Shown here in pieces: positions 36,173-44,970 of a stretch of 64,000 nt of DNA (within the stretch, counting starts at the first letter, position 1; each line of letters opens with the position of its first letter). The notes beneath the pieces are model-generated. The model searched no databases, was not told the DNA's origin, and was given only the letters and a program-made list of their open reading frames with translations. The position numbers and the translations under genes were made by a program. Source of the stretch: Nocardioides baekrokdamisoli (GTDB taxonomy: Bacteria; Actinomycetota; Actinomycetes; Propionibacteriales; Nocardioidaceae); the NCBI RefSeq assembly GCF_003945325.1, contig NZ_AP019307.1, positions 248,001 to 312,000 on the forward strand, in the 5' to 3' direction.

Positions 36173-36183
36173 GAGCGATGACG

Positions 36184-37287
36184 CTACCGCAGCCGCGCGG
36201 CCACTGCGGCCGGAGAGGGCATGTCGGCCCATTGAGTCTGCAGTCGTGCTGCCGCGGTGATCACGCCCGATCCCGGATCCAGCGCTCGACTCGCCGCAGC
36301 GAAGACGTCCACAGGCGCGATCGGCCCGTGGAGCGCCACCGCTGCGCCGGCGTGCGCCAGCGCCTCCGCGTTGCCGAACTGGTCGGCGCCGCGGGCAAGG
36401 ATCACCTGGGGCAACCCGAGGGAGATCGCGGCCGCACAGGTACCGGATCCTCCGTGGTGGACGGCCAGGTCGACATGCTTGAGCGCCTCGTCCTGCGCGA
36501 TGAAGTCGGCCTGCCGGATATTGGCGGGCAACCCGACGATCGGTCCCTTGCCGTGGCCGGTCACGACGAGGACATCGGCATCGAGCGATCCGAGTCCGTG
36601 GGCCATCGAGCCCAGGACGTCGGGGCGGTTGAACACCGTGCCCAGAGTCACCAGCACCCTCGGGCGTGTCCTGGGCTCCAGGAGCCACTCGGGCACGAAC
36701 GAGTCGTTCGACCACGGCACCGGTTGGATGCGAAGTCGGTCCACGACCGGCTCGTCAGCCCGTCGCAGCACCGGATGCGTGGGATCGATCAGTGGCTCGT
36801 ACAGGTCGCGCCACGTGGTGGTTGCCGGGAGCCGGTCCCGGTGTTCATCGGCGGCGTACTCCGCGAATGCGACATTGAGTCGGCTGGGCGCCGTGATCGC
36901 GAACGAGTACGCACGCACGCCGTGTTCCAGAGCCGCGACACGCGCCCCGACATTGAGGTACTCGGTCACGACCGCGTCGGGTCGGTATGTCTCGATCACC
37001 GGGCTGAGCGCGGCGCGCATCGGTTCCCCGACCGCCCGAGCCATCATCGTGGCGACGGTGTGCTCGTACGCGCCGCCGCGCTTGAGCTGGGCGCTCACCT
37101 CGGCATTCGCCAGATCGAAGTCGTGCTGTGTCACCGCCAGCGCGATCGTCCGGACCGGCAGCCGATCGGTGAACGGGTGACCTGTGGCAAAGGCCACCTC
37201 GTGCCCGGCCTCGCGGCAGGCGATCGCGAGCGGCAGCATCGGGAAGACATGTCCGTACGCCGGGAGCGCTGAGAACAAGATCCGCAC
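36184..37287 (-). CDS. GT1-family (MGT-type) glycosyltransferase
   Basis: 367 residues from GTG 37287. GT-B fold: N-terminal FSALPAYGHVFPMLPLA, and C-terminal nucleotide-sugar site VHHGGSGTCAAAISLGLPQVILARGADQFGNA with the HHGGxGT and DQ motifs. Closest in style to natural-product and macrolide glycosyltransferases (CalG/OleD type). Acceptor unknown; no biosynthetic cluster surrounds it. It is 11 bases from ceoB and breaks the TrkA-methyltransferase synteny seen in mycobacteria, so it may be a lineage-specific insertion. Confidence 0.9.
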   Translation of the reverse strand: MRILFSALPAYGHVFPMLPLAIACREAGHEVAFATGHPFTDRLPVRTIALAVTQHDFDLANAEVSAQLKRGGAYEHTVATMMARAVGEPMRAALSPVIETYRPDAVVTEYLNVGARVAALEHGVRAYSFAITAPSRLNVAFAEYAADEHRDRLPATTTWRDLYEPLIDPTHPVLRRADEPVVDRLRIQPVPWSNDSFVPEWLLEPRTRPRVLVTLGTVFNRPDVLGSMAHGLGSLDADVLVVTGHGKGPIVGLPANIRQADFIAQDEALKHVDLAVHHGGSGTCAAAISLGLPQVILARGADQFGNAEALAHAGAAVALHGPIAPVDVFAAASRALDPGSGVITAAARLQTQWADMPSPAAVAARLR

Positions 37288-37309
37288 CGCGCCAGTATGT
37301 CGGGGTTGA

Positions 37310-37609
37310 ATGGCACCCGTGGAGTGGACCGTCTGTGGCGTGGTCGTGGAGTGGCGTGGACCGTCGCCGTACTTCTTCCTGCCGATGAGCGTCGAGGACA
37401 GCGCCGAGCTCAAGATCGAGGCCGCCGGCCTGGAGTACTGGGGCCAGGTGGCTGTCCTTGTCGAGCTCGGTGGCGCCACCATCGAGACCGCGCTGTTCCC
37501 GCAGGGGGACCGTTACATGGTGCCGCTGCGGGCCGCGGTCCGGCGTGCCGAAGGCCTCGAGGTCGGCATGGAACTCACCGCCACCGTACGAATCCGCTAC
37601 GACCGGTGA
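37310..37609 (+). CDS. DUF1905 domain protein
   Basis: 99 residues from ATG 37310; GTG 37319 is an equally likely start because TTGAAT (37305-37310) could be the -10 box. VCGVVVEWRGPSPYFFLPM, WGQVAVLVELGGATIETALFPQGDRYMVPL and VGMELTATVRI match the DUF1905 beta-barrel fold. Function unknown. Between a glycosyltransferase (divergent) and an RNA methyltransferase. Confidence 0.85.
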   Translation: MAPVEWTVCGVVVEWRGPSPYFFLPMSVEDSAELKIEAAGLEYWGQVAVLVELGGATIETALFPQGDRYMVPLRAAVRRAEGLEVGMELTATVRIRYDR

Positions 37610-37630
37610 CGCGGCACTAGATTGACGCGG

Positions 37631-38746
37631 GTGAAGCGCCACACCCGCCCCCGTCAGAACAAGGGCGCAAGCCACGTCGGTGAACGATTCGAGGTCGAGG
37701 TCGGGCCTGTTGCCCACGGCGGCTTCTGGATCGCACGGCACGAGGGGCGGGTGATCTTCGTACGCCATGCCCTCACCGGCGAGAAGGCGATCGTCGAGGT
37801 CACCGAAGGGTCGGACGGCGACACGTTCTGGCGCGCAGATGCGGTCGAGATCCTCGAGGCATCCCCCGACCGGGTGCAGGCACCGTGTGAGTACGCCCGC
37901 CCCGGCGGTTGCGGTGGCTGCGACTTCCAGCATGTCGCGGTCACGGCCCAGCGTGATCTGAAGGCACAGGTCATCAAGGAGCAGTTCCGCCGGTTGGCGA
38001 AGCTGGAGGTCGACATCACGGTGCAGCCCGTACATGGCGACAAGGAGGGACTGCGGTGGCGGACCCGGCAGACCTACGTCGGCCCCGGCAAGGGCATGCG
38101 CAAGCATCGGTCCCACGACGTCATCCAGATCGACGACTGCCTCATTGCCCGGCACGACGCGCGCGAGGGCGGCGAAGGCAGCCTCACCGAGACGGTGGAC
38201 GCCGCTGGCACGCAGCGGACGTTCCAGGTCGCAGCGGACGGGTTCTGGCAGGTGCACCCCGGCGCGCCCACCGCACTCGTCGAAGCCGTGCTCGATGCGC
38301 TCCAGCCACAATCCGGCGAGTCGGTGCTCGATCTGTACTCGGGCGTCGGACTCTTCAGCTCGTTCCTCGCCGAGCGAGGCGCGTCCGTGACGGCGATCGA
38401 GGGCGAGAAGGTCGCCAGTGAGTACGGCGCCGGCAACGTGCTGAAGGCCCGGTCCATCACCTCGGACGTGGCTGCCTGGCTTGCCCTGAACCCGGGGGAG
38501 TCGGACCTCGTCGTCCTGGACCCGCCGCGGGCCGGTGCTGGCCGGAAGGTGGTCACCGCCATCGCCGACCGTTCGCCGCGGGCGATTGCGTACGTCGCCT
38601 GCGATCCGGCCGCGCTGGCGCGCGACGTGGCGACGTTCGCCGAACTCGGCTATCGGATGTCGGATCTCAAGGCGTTCGATCTCTTCCCGATGACGCACCA
38701 CGTGGAGTCGGTGGCGCTACTCGTTCCCGACCGGGTCCTCGCCTAA
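37631..38746 (+). CDS. RNA m5U methyltransferase (TrmA/RumA family, [4Fe-4S])
   Basis: 371 residues from GTG 37631, 7 bases after TAGATT; a TTG start at 37622 would lie inside the -10 box. N-terminal TRAM-like domain (~17-78), four Cys for a [4Fe-4S] cluster (Cys86, 94, 97, 170), AdoMet site VLDLYSGVGLFSSFLAERG and catalytic Cys in YVACDPAALARD, ending MTHHVESVALL. Methylates uridine C5 in rRNA or tRNA; the target is uncertain. Corresponds to Rv2689c near the TrkA genes. The last 30 bases overlap the convergent gene. Confidence 0.93.
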   Translation: MKRHTRPRQNKGASHVGERFEVEVGPVAHGGFWIARHEGRVIFVRHALTGEKAIVEVTEGSDGDTFWRADAVEILEASPDRVQAPCEYARPGGCGGCDFQHVAVTAQRDLKAQVIKEQFRRLAKLEVDITVQPVHGDKEGLRWRTRQTYVGPGKGMRKHRSHDVIQIDDCLIARHDAREGGEGSLTETVDAAGTQRTFQVAADGFWQVHPGAPTALVEAVLDALQPQSGESVLDLYSGVGLFSSFLAERGASVTAIEGEKVASEYGAGNVLKARSITSDVAAWLALNPGESDLVVLDPPRAGAGRKVVTAIADRSPRAIAYVACDPAALARDVATFAELGYRMSDLKAFDLFPMTHHVESVALLVPDRVLA

Positions 38747-39166
38747 CAGGCTCTTGCGGGTCGTCTCCGTGAAGCCCTCGCCGGCAGTCTCGATGGCTCG
38801 ATAGAGCGACTGCGACAAGGTGTCGTGCGCTTCCTGCAGTTGTTGACTGCGGGCCCGCGTACGCGGGATGCGGTTGAAGACTCCGAACGAGACCGAGGCC
38901 AGCGCGCCGTGGCCCACCCGAGCGAGCGATGCACCGATCTGGACGACGTCGTTCACGGCGTCGGTGGCGTCGGCGACCGGTTGCCGCCAGGCGCGAATCC
39001 GCCGGGCCTCAGCACGCCACGCCTCAGTGCGTACGAGCCGGTTGCGAACGGTGCGCGCGTGGGCGCTCAGTGTCTGCCAGCGGATGTAGAGGTTGAGGGT
39101 GAGTGCGGTCACGCCGGTGGCGGCGCCGAGCGCGAGCAGCGCCAGGATCAGATCAGTCCGCAGCAT
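38717..39166 (-). CDS. Uncharacterised single-pass membrane protein
   Basis: 149 residues from ATG 39166. One membrane helix at the N-terminus (about 5-28), then a long, Arg-rich cytoplasmic helical region (LVRTEAWRAEARRIRAWRQ), a small Ala/Gly-rich patch and a helical tail. Overlaps the upstream minus-strand membrane gene by 14 bases, so the two are probably one operon. No family recognised. Confidence 0.75.
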   Translation of the reverse strand: MLRTDLILALLALGAATGVTALTLNLYIRWQTLSAHARTVRNRLVRTEAWRAEARRIRAWRQPVADATDAVNDVVQIGASLARVGHGALASVSFGVFNRIPRTRARSQQLQEAHDTLSQSLYRAIETAGEGFTETTRKSLLGEDPVGNE

Positions 39167-39536
39167 GGATCAGCACCTCGGCGACGACGCCTTCCTCAGC
39201 GAGCTGTGAGGAGATCTGCTTGGCCGCCTCGTTGTAGACCATCTTGGTGATCGCGTCCGGCTTCCAACTGCCGACCAGCGATGCGGCGCGTACCTGCGAA
39301 CTCGCGAGCTCGATCGGGTTGAGGATCTCGATCGTGATGATCGGCCGGTTCGGCACAGCGGGCACCGGGGGAGCCGGGGGCGCGTCGACGATGCCGTCGA
39401 GTTCAGCGGCCAGATCGGCGATCCGCAGCTCCAGCACCTGAGCCTGACGGCGCATCAGCACGTACGCGGTCAGGCCGCACGTGGCCACGATCAGGGCGGC
39501 TGCGGCGATGGCGATGCTGATCCAGGTCACGCGCAC
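39153..39536 (-). CDS. Uncharacterised membrane-anchored protein
   Basis: 127 residues from GTG 39536. One N-terminal membrane helix (about 5-28), a heptad-like stretch (QAQVLELRIADLAAELDGIV), a Pro-rich linker (DAPPAPPVPAVPNRP) and a small alpha/beta domain (IITIEILNPIELASSQVRAASLVGSWKP; VVAEVLIHAA). Operon partner of the preceding entry. Function unknown. Confidence 0.75.
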   Translation of the reverse strand: MRVTWISIAIAAAALIVATCGLTAYVLMRRQAQVLELRIADLAAELDGIVDAPPAPPVPAVPNRPIITIEILNPIELASSQVRAASLVGSWKPDAITKMVYNEAAKQISSQLAEEGVVAEVLIHAAD

Positions 39537-39585
39537 ATCTTTGCCTATCGGAGGGCCTCGCGGCAGGTGCGACTCGACAGTGGTA

Positions 39586-39599
39586 TCTTGACATCAAGA
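39586..39599. promoter_or_regulatory. Perfect inverted repeat TCTTGA-CA-TCAAGA upstream of aconitase
   Basis: Fourteen bases, arms fully complementary, ~150 bases upstream of the aconitase start; it also contains a TTGACA-like hexamer. A likely operator for a regulator of the aconitase gene; the regulator is not identified. Confidence 0.5.
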
Positions 39600-39736
39600 G
39601 ACATTTGAGATGTGGACACCCGTCTATCCCTCCTCGCATTGGACGCGGCAGGATGAGAGTGTTGGCCGGATCACATCGGGACTGCCTCTGACAGGCACAG
39701 CACCGCATGGATGTACCTCACAAGGAGATGAGCGAG

Positions 39737-42412
39737 TTGGCGAGCAAGGACAGCTTCGGGTCCAAGAGCACCCTGGACGTGAACGGGACCGCGTACGAGA
39801 TCTTCCGTCTCGACAAGGTCGTCGGCGAGGGGCTTGACGTCGCCTCGCTCCCGTACTCGCTCAAGGTCCTGCTGGAGAACCTGCTTCGTACCGAGGACGG
39901 TGCGGACATCACCGCCGCCGACATCAAGGCGCTGGCCGGCTGGGACGAGACCGCCGAGCCCGACAAGGAGATCCAGTTCACGCCGGCGCGCGTGATCATG
40001 CAGGACTTCACCGGCGTGCCGTGCATCGTCGACCTGGCCACCCTGCGCGAAGCCGCTGCCGAGCTCGGTGGCGACGCATCCAAGATCAACCCGTTGTCCC
40101 CGGCCGAGATGGTCATCGACCACTCCGTCATCGCCGAGGTCTTCGGCAGCGCCGACGCCTTCGAGAAGAACGTCGAGATCGAGTACCAGCGCAACCGCGA
40201 GCGCTACCAGTTCCTGCGCTGGGGCCAGACCGCGTTCGACGACTTCAAGGTCGTCCCGCCGGGCACCGGCATCGTGCACCAGGTCAACATCGAGCACCTG
40301 GCTCGTACGGTCTTCACGCGCGTGGTCGACGGCGAGCTCCTCGCGTACCCCGACACCTGCGTCGGCACCGACTCCCACACGACCATGGTCGACGGCCTCG
40401 GCGTCCTCGGCTTCGGCGTCGGTGGCATCGAGGCAGAGGCCGCGCTGCTGGGTCAGCCGGTTTCCATGCTCATCCCGCGGGTCGTCGGCTTCAAGCTGAC
40501 CGGTGACCTGCCCGAGGGCACCACTGCCACCGACCTCGTCCTGACCATCACCGAGCAGCTGCGCAAGCACGGCGTCGTCGGCAAGTTCGTCGAGTTCTAC
40601 GGCGCCGGCGTCGCGAAGCTGCCGCTCGCGAACCGCGCCACCATCGGCAACATGTCGCCGGAGTTCGGCTCCACGGTGGCGATGTTCCCGATCGATGACG
40701 AGACCATCAACTACCTGCGTCTGACCGGTCGTGACGAGCAGCAGCTCGCGCTCGTCGAGACGTACGCCAAGGAGCAGGGCCTCTGGCTCGACCCGAACGC
40801 CGAGCCGCGCTTCTCCGAGAAGCTCGAGCTCGACCTGTCGACGGTCGTCCCCTCGATCGCCGGCCCCAAGCGTCCACAGGACCGTGTCCAGCTGACCGAC
40901 GCCAAGACCTCGTTCGAGGGCTACCTGCCGTCGTACACCTCGCAGCCGAACGCCTCGATCCCGGTGACCCTCGCAGACGGTACGAGTTTCGAGCTCAGGA
41001 ACGGCGCGGTCACGATCGCCTCGATCACCTCGTGCACCAACACGTCGAACCCGTCGGTCATGCTCGGTGCTGCGCTGCTGGCGAAGAAGGCCGTCGAGAA
41101 GGGCCTGACCAGCAAGCCGTGGGTCAAGACCACCCTTGCTCCCGGCTCGAAGGTCGTCACCGACTACTACGACAAGGCCGGCCTCACGCCGTACCTGGAG
41201 AAGCTCGGCTTCGACCTCGTCGGCTACGGCTGCGTCACCTGCATCGGCAACTCGGGTCCGATCATCCCCGAGGTCTCCGCCGCGGTGAACGAGCACGACC
41301 TGGCCGTCGTCTCGGTGCTCTCCGGCAACCGCAACTTCGAGGGTCGCATCAACCCCGACGTGAAGATGAACTACCTGGCGTCGCCGCCGCTCGTCATCGC
41401 GTACGCGATCGCGGGCAACATGGACGTCGACCTGTTCCACGACGCCCTGGGTCAGGACACCGACGGCAACGACGTGTTCCTCAAGGACATCTGGCCGACG
41501 CCGGCCGAGGTCGAAGCCACCATCGCCTCCGCGATCGACCAGGACATGTTCACCAAGGACTACGCCGACGTGTTCGCTGGTGATGCCCGCTGGCAGAACC
41601 TGCCGACCCCGACCGGTGACACCTTCACCTGGGACGAGGACTCCACGTACGTCCGCAAGGCGCCGTACTTCGACGGCATGTCGAAGACCCCGTCGCCGGT
41701 CACGGACATCGAGGGTGCCCGCGTCCTGCTCAAGCTGGGCGACTCGGTCACGACCGACCACATCTCGCCTGCCGGCAACATCAAGAAGGACTCGCCGGCC
41801 GGTCAGTACCTGACCGAGCACGGCGTGGAACAGCGCGACTTCAACTCCTACGGCTCGCGCCGAGGCAACCACGAGGTCATGATCCGCGGCACGTTCGCGA
41901 ACATCCGTATCCGCAACCAGATCCTCGACGGCGTCGAGGGCGGCTACACCAAGGACTTCACGGTCGACGGCGCTCCGCAGGCGTTCATCTACGACGCCTC
42001 GCAGAACTACCAGGCCGCAGGCATCCCGTTGGTCGTCCTGGCCGGCAAGGAGTACGGCTCAGGGTCGTCGCGCGACTGGGCCGCCAAGGGCACCTCGCTG
42101 CTCGGCGTCAAGGCTGTCATCGCCGAGTCGTACGAGCGCATCCACCGCTCGAACCTGATCGGCATGGGTGTCATCCCGCTGCAGTTCCCGGCTGGCCAGA
42201 ACGCCGAATCGCTCGGCCTGACGGGCGAGGAGACGTTCTCGATCTCGGGCATCACCGAGCTCAACGAGGGGCGTACGCCGAAGACCGTCAAGGTCACCGC
42301 CGGCGACAAGTCCTTCGACGCGGTCGTCCGTATCGACACCCCCGGTGAGGCGAACTACTACCGCAACGGGGGCATCCTGCAGTACGTCTTGCGTAACCTG
42401 CTCAACGGCTGA
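39737..42412 (+). CDS. acnA: Aconitate hydratase A
   Basis: 891 residues from TTG 39737 ([10 protein letters not shown]). This start is preferred because the AAGGAG ribosome site (39722-39727) is 9 bases upstream; ATG 39728 abuts that site and ATG 39707 has none. Converts citrate to isocitrate in the TCA cycle. [4Fe-4S] Cys in [10 protein letters not shown] and [10 protein letters not shown]; swivel-domain substrate motif [15 protein letters not shown]/AcnA subfamily, full length. A bidirectional terminator follows. Confidence 0.96.
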   Translation: MASKDSFGSKSTLDVNGTAYEIFRLDKVVGEGLDVASLPYSLKVLLENLLRTEDGADITAADIKALAGWDETAEPDKEIQFTPARVIMQDFTGVPCIVDLATLREAAAELGGDASKINPLSPAEMVIDHSVIAEVFGSADAFEKNVEIEYQRNRERYQFLRWGQTAFDDFKVVPPGTGIVHQVNIEHLARTVFTRVVDGELLAYPDTCVGTDSHTTMVDGLGVLGFGVGGIEAEAALLGQPVSMLIPRVVGFKLTGDLPEGTTATDLVLTITEQLRKHGVVGKFVEFYGAGVAKLPLANRATIGNMSPEFGSTVAMFPIDDETINYLRLTGRDEQQLALVETYAKEQGLWLDPNAEPRFSEKLELDLSTVVPSIAGPKRPQDRVQLTDAKTSFEGYLPSYTSQPNASIPVTLADGTSFELRNGAVTIASITSCTNTSNPSVMLGAALLAKKAVEKGLTSKPWVKTTLAPGSKVVTDYYDKAGLTPYLEKLGFDLVGYGCVTCIGNSGPIIPEVSAAVNEHDLAVVSVLSGNRNFEGRINPDVKMNYLASPPLVIAYAIAGNMDVDLFHDALGQDTDGNDVFLKDIWPTPAEVEATIASAIDQDMFTKDYADVFAGDARWQNLPTPTGDTFTWDEDSTYVRKAPYFDGMSKTPSPVTDIEGARVLLKLGDSVTTDHISPAGNIKKDSPAGQYLTEHGVEQRDFNSYGSRRGNHEVMIRGTFANIRIRNQILDGVEGGYTKDFTVDGAPQAFIYDASQNYQAAGIPLVVLAGKEYGSGSSRDWAAKGTSLLGVKAVIAESYERIHRSNLIGMGVIPLQFPAGQNAESLGLTGEETFSISGITELNEGRTPKTVKVTAGDKSFDAVVRIDTPGEANYYRNGGILQYVLRNLLNG

Positions 42413-42418
42413 TCAAGC

Positions 42419-42468
42419 CACGACGAGGGCCCCCACCGCATCGGCGGTCGGGGGCCTTCATCGTCGTG
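42419..42468. terminator. Bidirectional terminator after aconitase
   Basis: Outer arms CACGACGA (42419-42426) and TCGTCGTG (42461-42468) enclose GGCCCCC...GGGGGCC inner arms with a GCATCGGC-type loop. Placed between two convergent genes. Confidence 0.85.
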
Positions 42469-42492
42469 AGGCACGATCCGGTGGTGGGTCCG

Positions 42493-43266
42493 TCAGCGGG
42501 TCGGCATGACCAGACCTCGCGCGATGCGGAGGACGACGTCGGTCGGGAGTGCATGTCTGTTGCCAGCGCCGGGTTCGCTCGTCACTGTGATGGTCACGCC
42601 GGCGACCTTCCACCAGATGTACGTGATTCCCGCCGGGCCGCGCTCGTCGATGAGAAATGCGGTGTGTCCGCTCACCGTGATCGGCTCGATCGGAGTTCCG
42701 GTCATCTTGGACAGGTCCGGAGCCGACGGCCATGGCGTCTGGCTGATGCGGATCGGACCATGCTGGTCGTCTCCTCGGAGTCCGTACACCCGCGTCCACC
42801 CGTCGGCCGGAAGATTCAGGACCGGTGTCACATTCGACGGCAGGAAGCCGGGTGCAGACAGGCTCTGCTCGGTGACATACGGGATTGGCTTCCCGGTACT
42901 GTCGTCGATCAACCGGCGCCTTCCCAGCGGTTGCTGCAGCACCAGCGAGATTCGTGTGAGTCGGAGGTCGATGGGCATACAGACCATGTCTCCGTCCGGC
43001 TCATGCCCGGTCAGACGGATCCGTACGTCGGCGTGTGTCGCCATCACGACAGCCGAGAAGTTGCTCTCGCAGGCGCCGTGCTGACCGGGAATGATGACCG
43101 TGCGGCCGTCGGTGGAGACGAGGGCCTCGCGGACCGGCAGAACGCTGACAGGGCCGTTCGGTACGGCAAACGTTGCCCGCGAAGTGGTCGGGGCTGCAGC
43201 GGGCGTGGCGGTGCCGCAGGCGCTCACGACCAGAGCCAACACAGCAAGGGCAACTGGACGGCGCAC
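42493..43266 (-). CDS. Putative lipoprotein
   Basis: 257 residues from GTG 43266 with a strong GGAGGA ribosome site; longer in-frame starts overlap a zinc-ribbon gene. Short signal peptide with lipobox VVSAC (Cys17). The mature part is beta-rich, with Cys in GACESNF and MVCMPIDLR, and ends TYIWWKVAGVTITVTSEPG. No family recognised. Exported to the cell surface; function unknown. Confidence 0.82.
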   Translation of the reverse strand: MRRPVALAVLALVVSACGTATPAAAPTTSRATFAVPNGPVSVLPVREALVSTDGRTVIIPGQHGACESNFSAVVMATHADVRIRLTGHEPDGDMVCMPIDLRLTRISLVLQQPLGRRRLIDDSTGKPIPYVTEQSLSAPGFLPSNVTPVLNLPADGWTRVYGLRGDDQHGPIRISQTPWPSAPDLSKMTGTPIEPITVSGHTAFLIDERGPAGITYIWWKVAGVTITVTSEPGAGNRHALPTDVVLRIARGLVMPTR

Positions 43267-43328
43267 TGTCTCCTCCAACGATCGGTGTTGCTCCTGATGA
43301 CGTTGCGACCCGAAGCTTTGGTTCCGTC

Positions 43329-43454
43329 TCAGACCGGGCAGGGAGATCCTTCGCAGCACGGCCGGATATAGCCGCAGCCGTCGCAGCGTTCGTGCGAGGT
43401 CTCCCAGCGCATCCGGGTGCTGCAGTTGGGGCATGGTTCGGTCAGATCACCCAT
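43329..43454 (-). CDS. 41-residue zinc-ribbon protein
   Basis: ATG 43454, 7 bases after TACCGT on the minus strand, and a GGGAGG just before it. The product reads MGDLTEPCPNCSTRMRWETS then HERCDGCGYIRPCCEGSPCP. Two CxxC pairs (CPNC, CDGC) would bind zinc, with further Cys near the end. It lies in a different frame from the lipoprotein gene and 62 bases upstream of it. Too small for default gene finders, but codon use and the Cys pattern support it. Confidence 0.75.
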   Translation of the reverse strand: MGDLTEPCPNCSTRMRWETSHERCDGCGYIRPCCEGSPCPV

Positions 43455-43504
43455 GCCTCCCACGGTAGCCAGACAACAGCCTTCCTCGGGGTAGCGTTGG
43501 GCCC

Positions 43505-43816
43505 GTGTTGGTCGCCTTCTCCGTCGCCCCCAACGGCACCGGTCGCTCCGACGGCTCAGTCGCGGACGCGGTCGCCGCCGCGGTCCGGGTCGTCCGCGAG
43601 TCAGGCCTGCCGAACCGGACGTCCTCGATGTTCACCGAGGTCGAGGGGGAGTGGGACGAGGTCTTCGATGTCGTCAAGCGCGCCACTGACGCGGTGGCTG
43701 CGTACGGATCGCGGGTGTCCTTGGTGCTCAAGGCTGACATCCGGCCGGGGTTCACTGGCGAATTGGATGCCAAGCTCGAACGCCTCGAGTCCCACCTGCA
43801 CGGTTCCGGCGAGTGA
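43505..43816 (+). CDS. MTH1187-family thiamine-binding protein
   Basis: 103 residues from GTG 43505, 7 bases after TAGCGT. MLVAFSVAPNGTG, VAAAVRVVRESGLPNRTSSMFTEVEGEWDEVFDVVKRA and VSLVLKADIRPG match the YkoF/MTH1187 (COG0011) ferredoxin-like fold, which binds thiamine or related pyrimidines. Immediately followed by a substrate-binding lipoprotein gene, suggesting a vitamin or nutrient role. Confidence 0.9.
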   Translation: MLVAFSVAPNGTGRSDGSVADAVAAAVRVVRESGLPNRTSSMFTEVEGEWDEVFDVVKRATDAVAAYGSRVSLVLKADIRPGFTGELDAKLERLESHLHGSGE

Positions 43817-43854
43817 AATTTGACCACCGGGACGCGGCAGGGAACCTTGTCTCT

Positions 43855-44907
43855 GTGAAGCGTTGGAGACGTCTGTCGACCGGCCTGGTGGCCGCAGCGT
43901 TACTGGCCACCTCGGCGTGCGGCTCATCAACATCGCAGACTGCCCCTTCGACAACCACGACGACCACCACCTCTGTCGTGACCCCCAGTGGGACGCCTAC
44001 CAAGAGTGTCGTGTGCGCGAGCGGCACGCCGATCTACATGGTTCAGCCGTACGCGGCGGTGCAGGCGCTGACCGCGGCGTACAAGCCAGTGATCGCCTCG
44101 CTGTCGAAGTCGCTCGGTTGCGCGGTCAGGTTCCAGGTTGCGAGTTCGATCCGGGCGGAACTCTGGAGTGCATCTCACGGCAAGGTCACCTTCGCGGAGT
44201 TCGCGGGCCTCGGGTCAGGGTTCGCCCTGGGGGGCAAGCACCCGGCGATCGAGGTCCTGGCGACGTACGAGTCCGACTTCAACGGGACGCCGGCGGCCTT
44301 CATCTCCGCTCTCTACGACGATCCGCGGTACGGGGACGTCGACCTGATGGGTCTGGCCGGCAAGCGGGTGGCGTTCACGACACCCGGCAGCCTCAGCGGC
44401 GACTACTTCCCGCGTGCTGCGCTCACCGAGGCCGGCGTGATCTCCAAGGTGACGATGGTTTACACCGGGTCCCACCTGAAGGCTTTGCGAGCCCTCACGT
44501 GCCCGCTACGCGCGGAGGTACTGCGCACGTCCTGCACGAAGTTCAACTACGCCTCGCTCAACTCGCGCGTGATGGGCCCGGCAGCGGAGTCCCACGAGTG
44601 GGATCCCGGCAAGTACACCCAGATCTGGCACTCAGACGCGATCCCGTACACCGCGATCGGGGTGTCGACTGCCCTCCCGTCGGAGACGCGCAAGCAACTC
44701 CAGGCAGCTCTGCTGGCCGTTCCTGCGGCGGCCGTGCACGGCATCGCGCGCCTGATTCAGTTCGATGCCCCGAAGATCGGCACCGGGATGGTTGCCATCA
44801 GCAGCAGCAACTACTGCCTGAGCTCGAACCTCGACCTCTGTGACGTGATCAAGACCCTCAAACTGACGCCGGCCCAGGTGCGACCACTCGACGGCGAAGG
44901 GCTCTAG
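43855..44907 (+). CDS. PhnD-type ABC substrate-binding lipoprotein
   Basis: 350 residues from GTG 43855, which gives a normal lipoprotein signal (KRWRRLSTGLVAAALLATSAC); GTG 43813 overlapping the previous stop is an alternative but adds an unusual polar N-terminus. Thr-rich linker, then a periplasmic-binding fold of the phosphate/phosphonate (PhnD) class: GTPIYMVQPYAAVQALTAAYKPVIASL, HGKVTFAEFAGLGSGFAL, GLAGKRVAFTTPGSLSGDYFP. No permease or ATPase follows. Ligand unknown. Confidence 0.85.
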   Translation: MKRWRRLSTGLVAAALLATSACGSSTSQTAPSTTTTTTTSVVTPSGTPTKSVVCASGTPIYMVQPYAAVQALTAAYKPVIASLSKSLGCAVRFQVASSIRAELWSASHGKVTFAEFAGLGSGFALGGKHPAIEVLATYESDFNGTPAAFISALYDDPRYGDVDLMGLAGKRVAFTTPGSLSGDYFPRAALTEAGVISKVTMVYTGSHLKALRALTCPLRAEVLRTSCTKFNYASLNSRVMGPAAESHEWDPGKYTQIWHSDAIPYTAIGVSTALPSETRKQLQAALLAVPAAAVHGIARLIQFDAPKIGTGMVAISSSNYCLSSNLDLCDVIKTLKLTPAQVRPLDGEGL

Positions 44908-44970
44908 TCCGAACCTGATGTGGGCACGTCATCGCCGACCGGCAGAAGCCCTGACGATACGATCAACCGC

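Noticed and set aside
36845..38701. 618-codon open frame antisense to the m5U methyltransferase and crossing into the glycosyltransferase
   Set aside because: Covers two genes with clear motifs in other frames; low-complexity translation.
39671..41872. 733-codon open frame antisense to aconitase
   Set aside because: Mirror of aconitase codon bias; no start signals and no recognisable protein motif.
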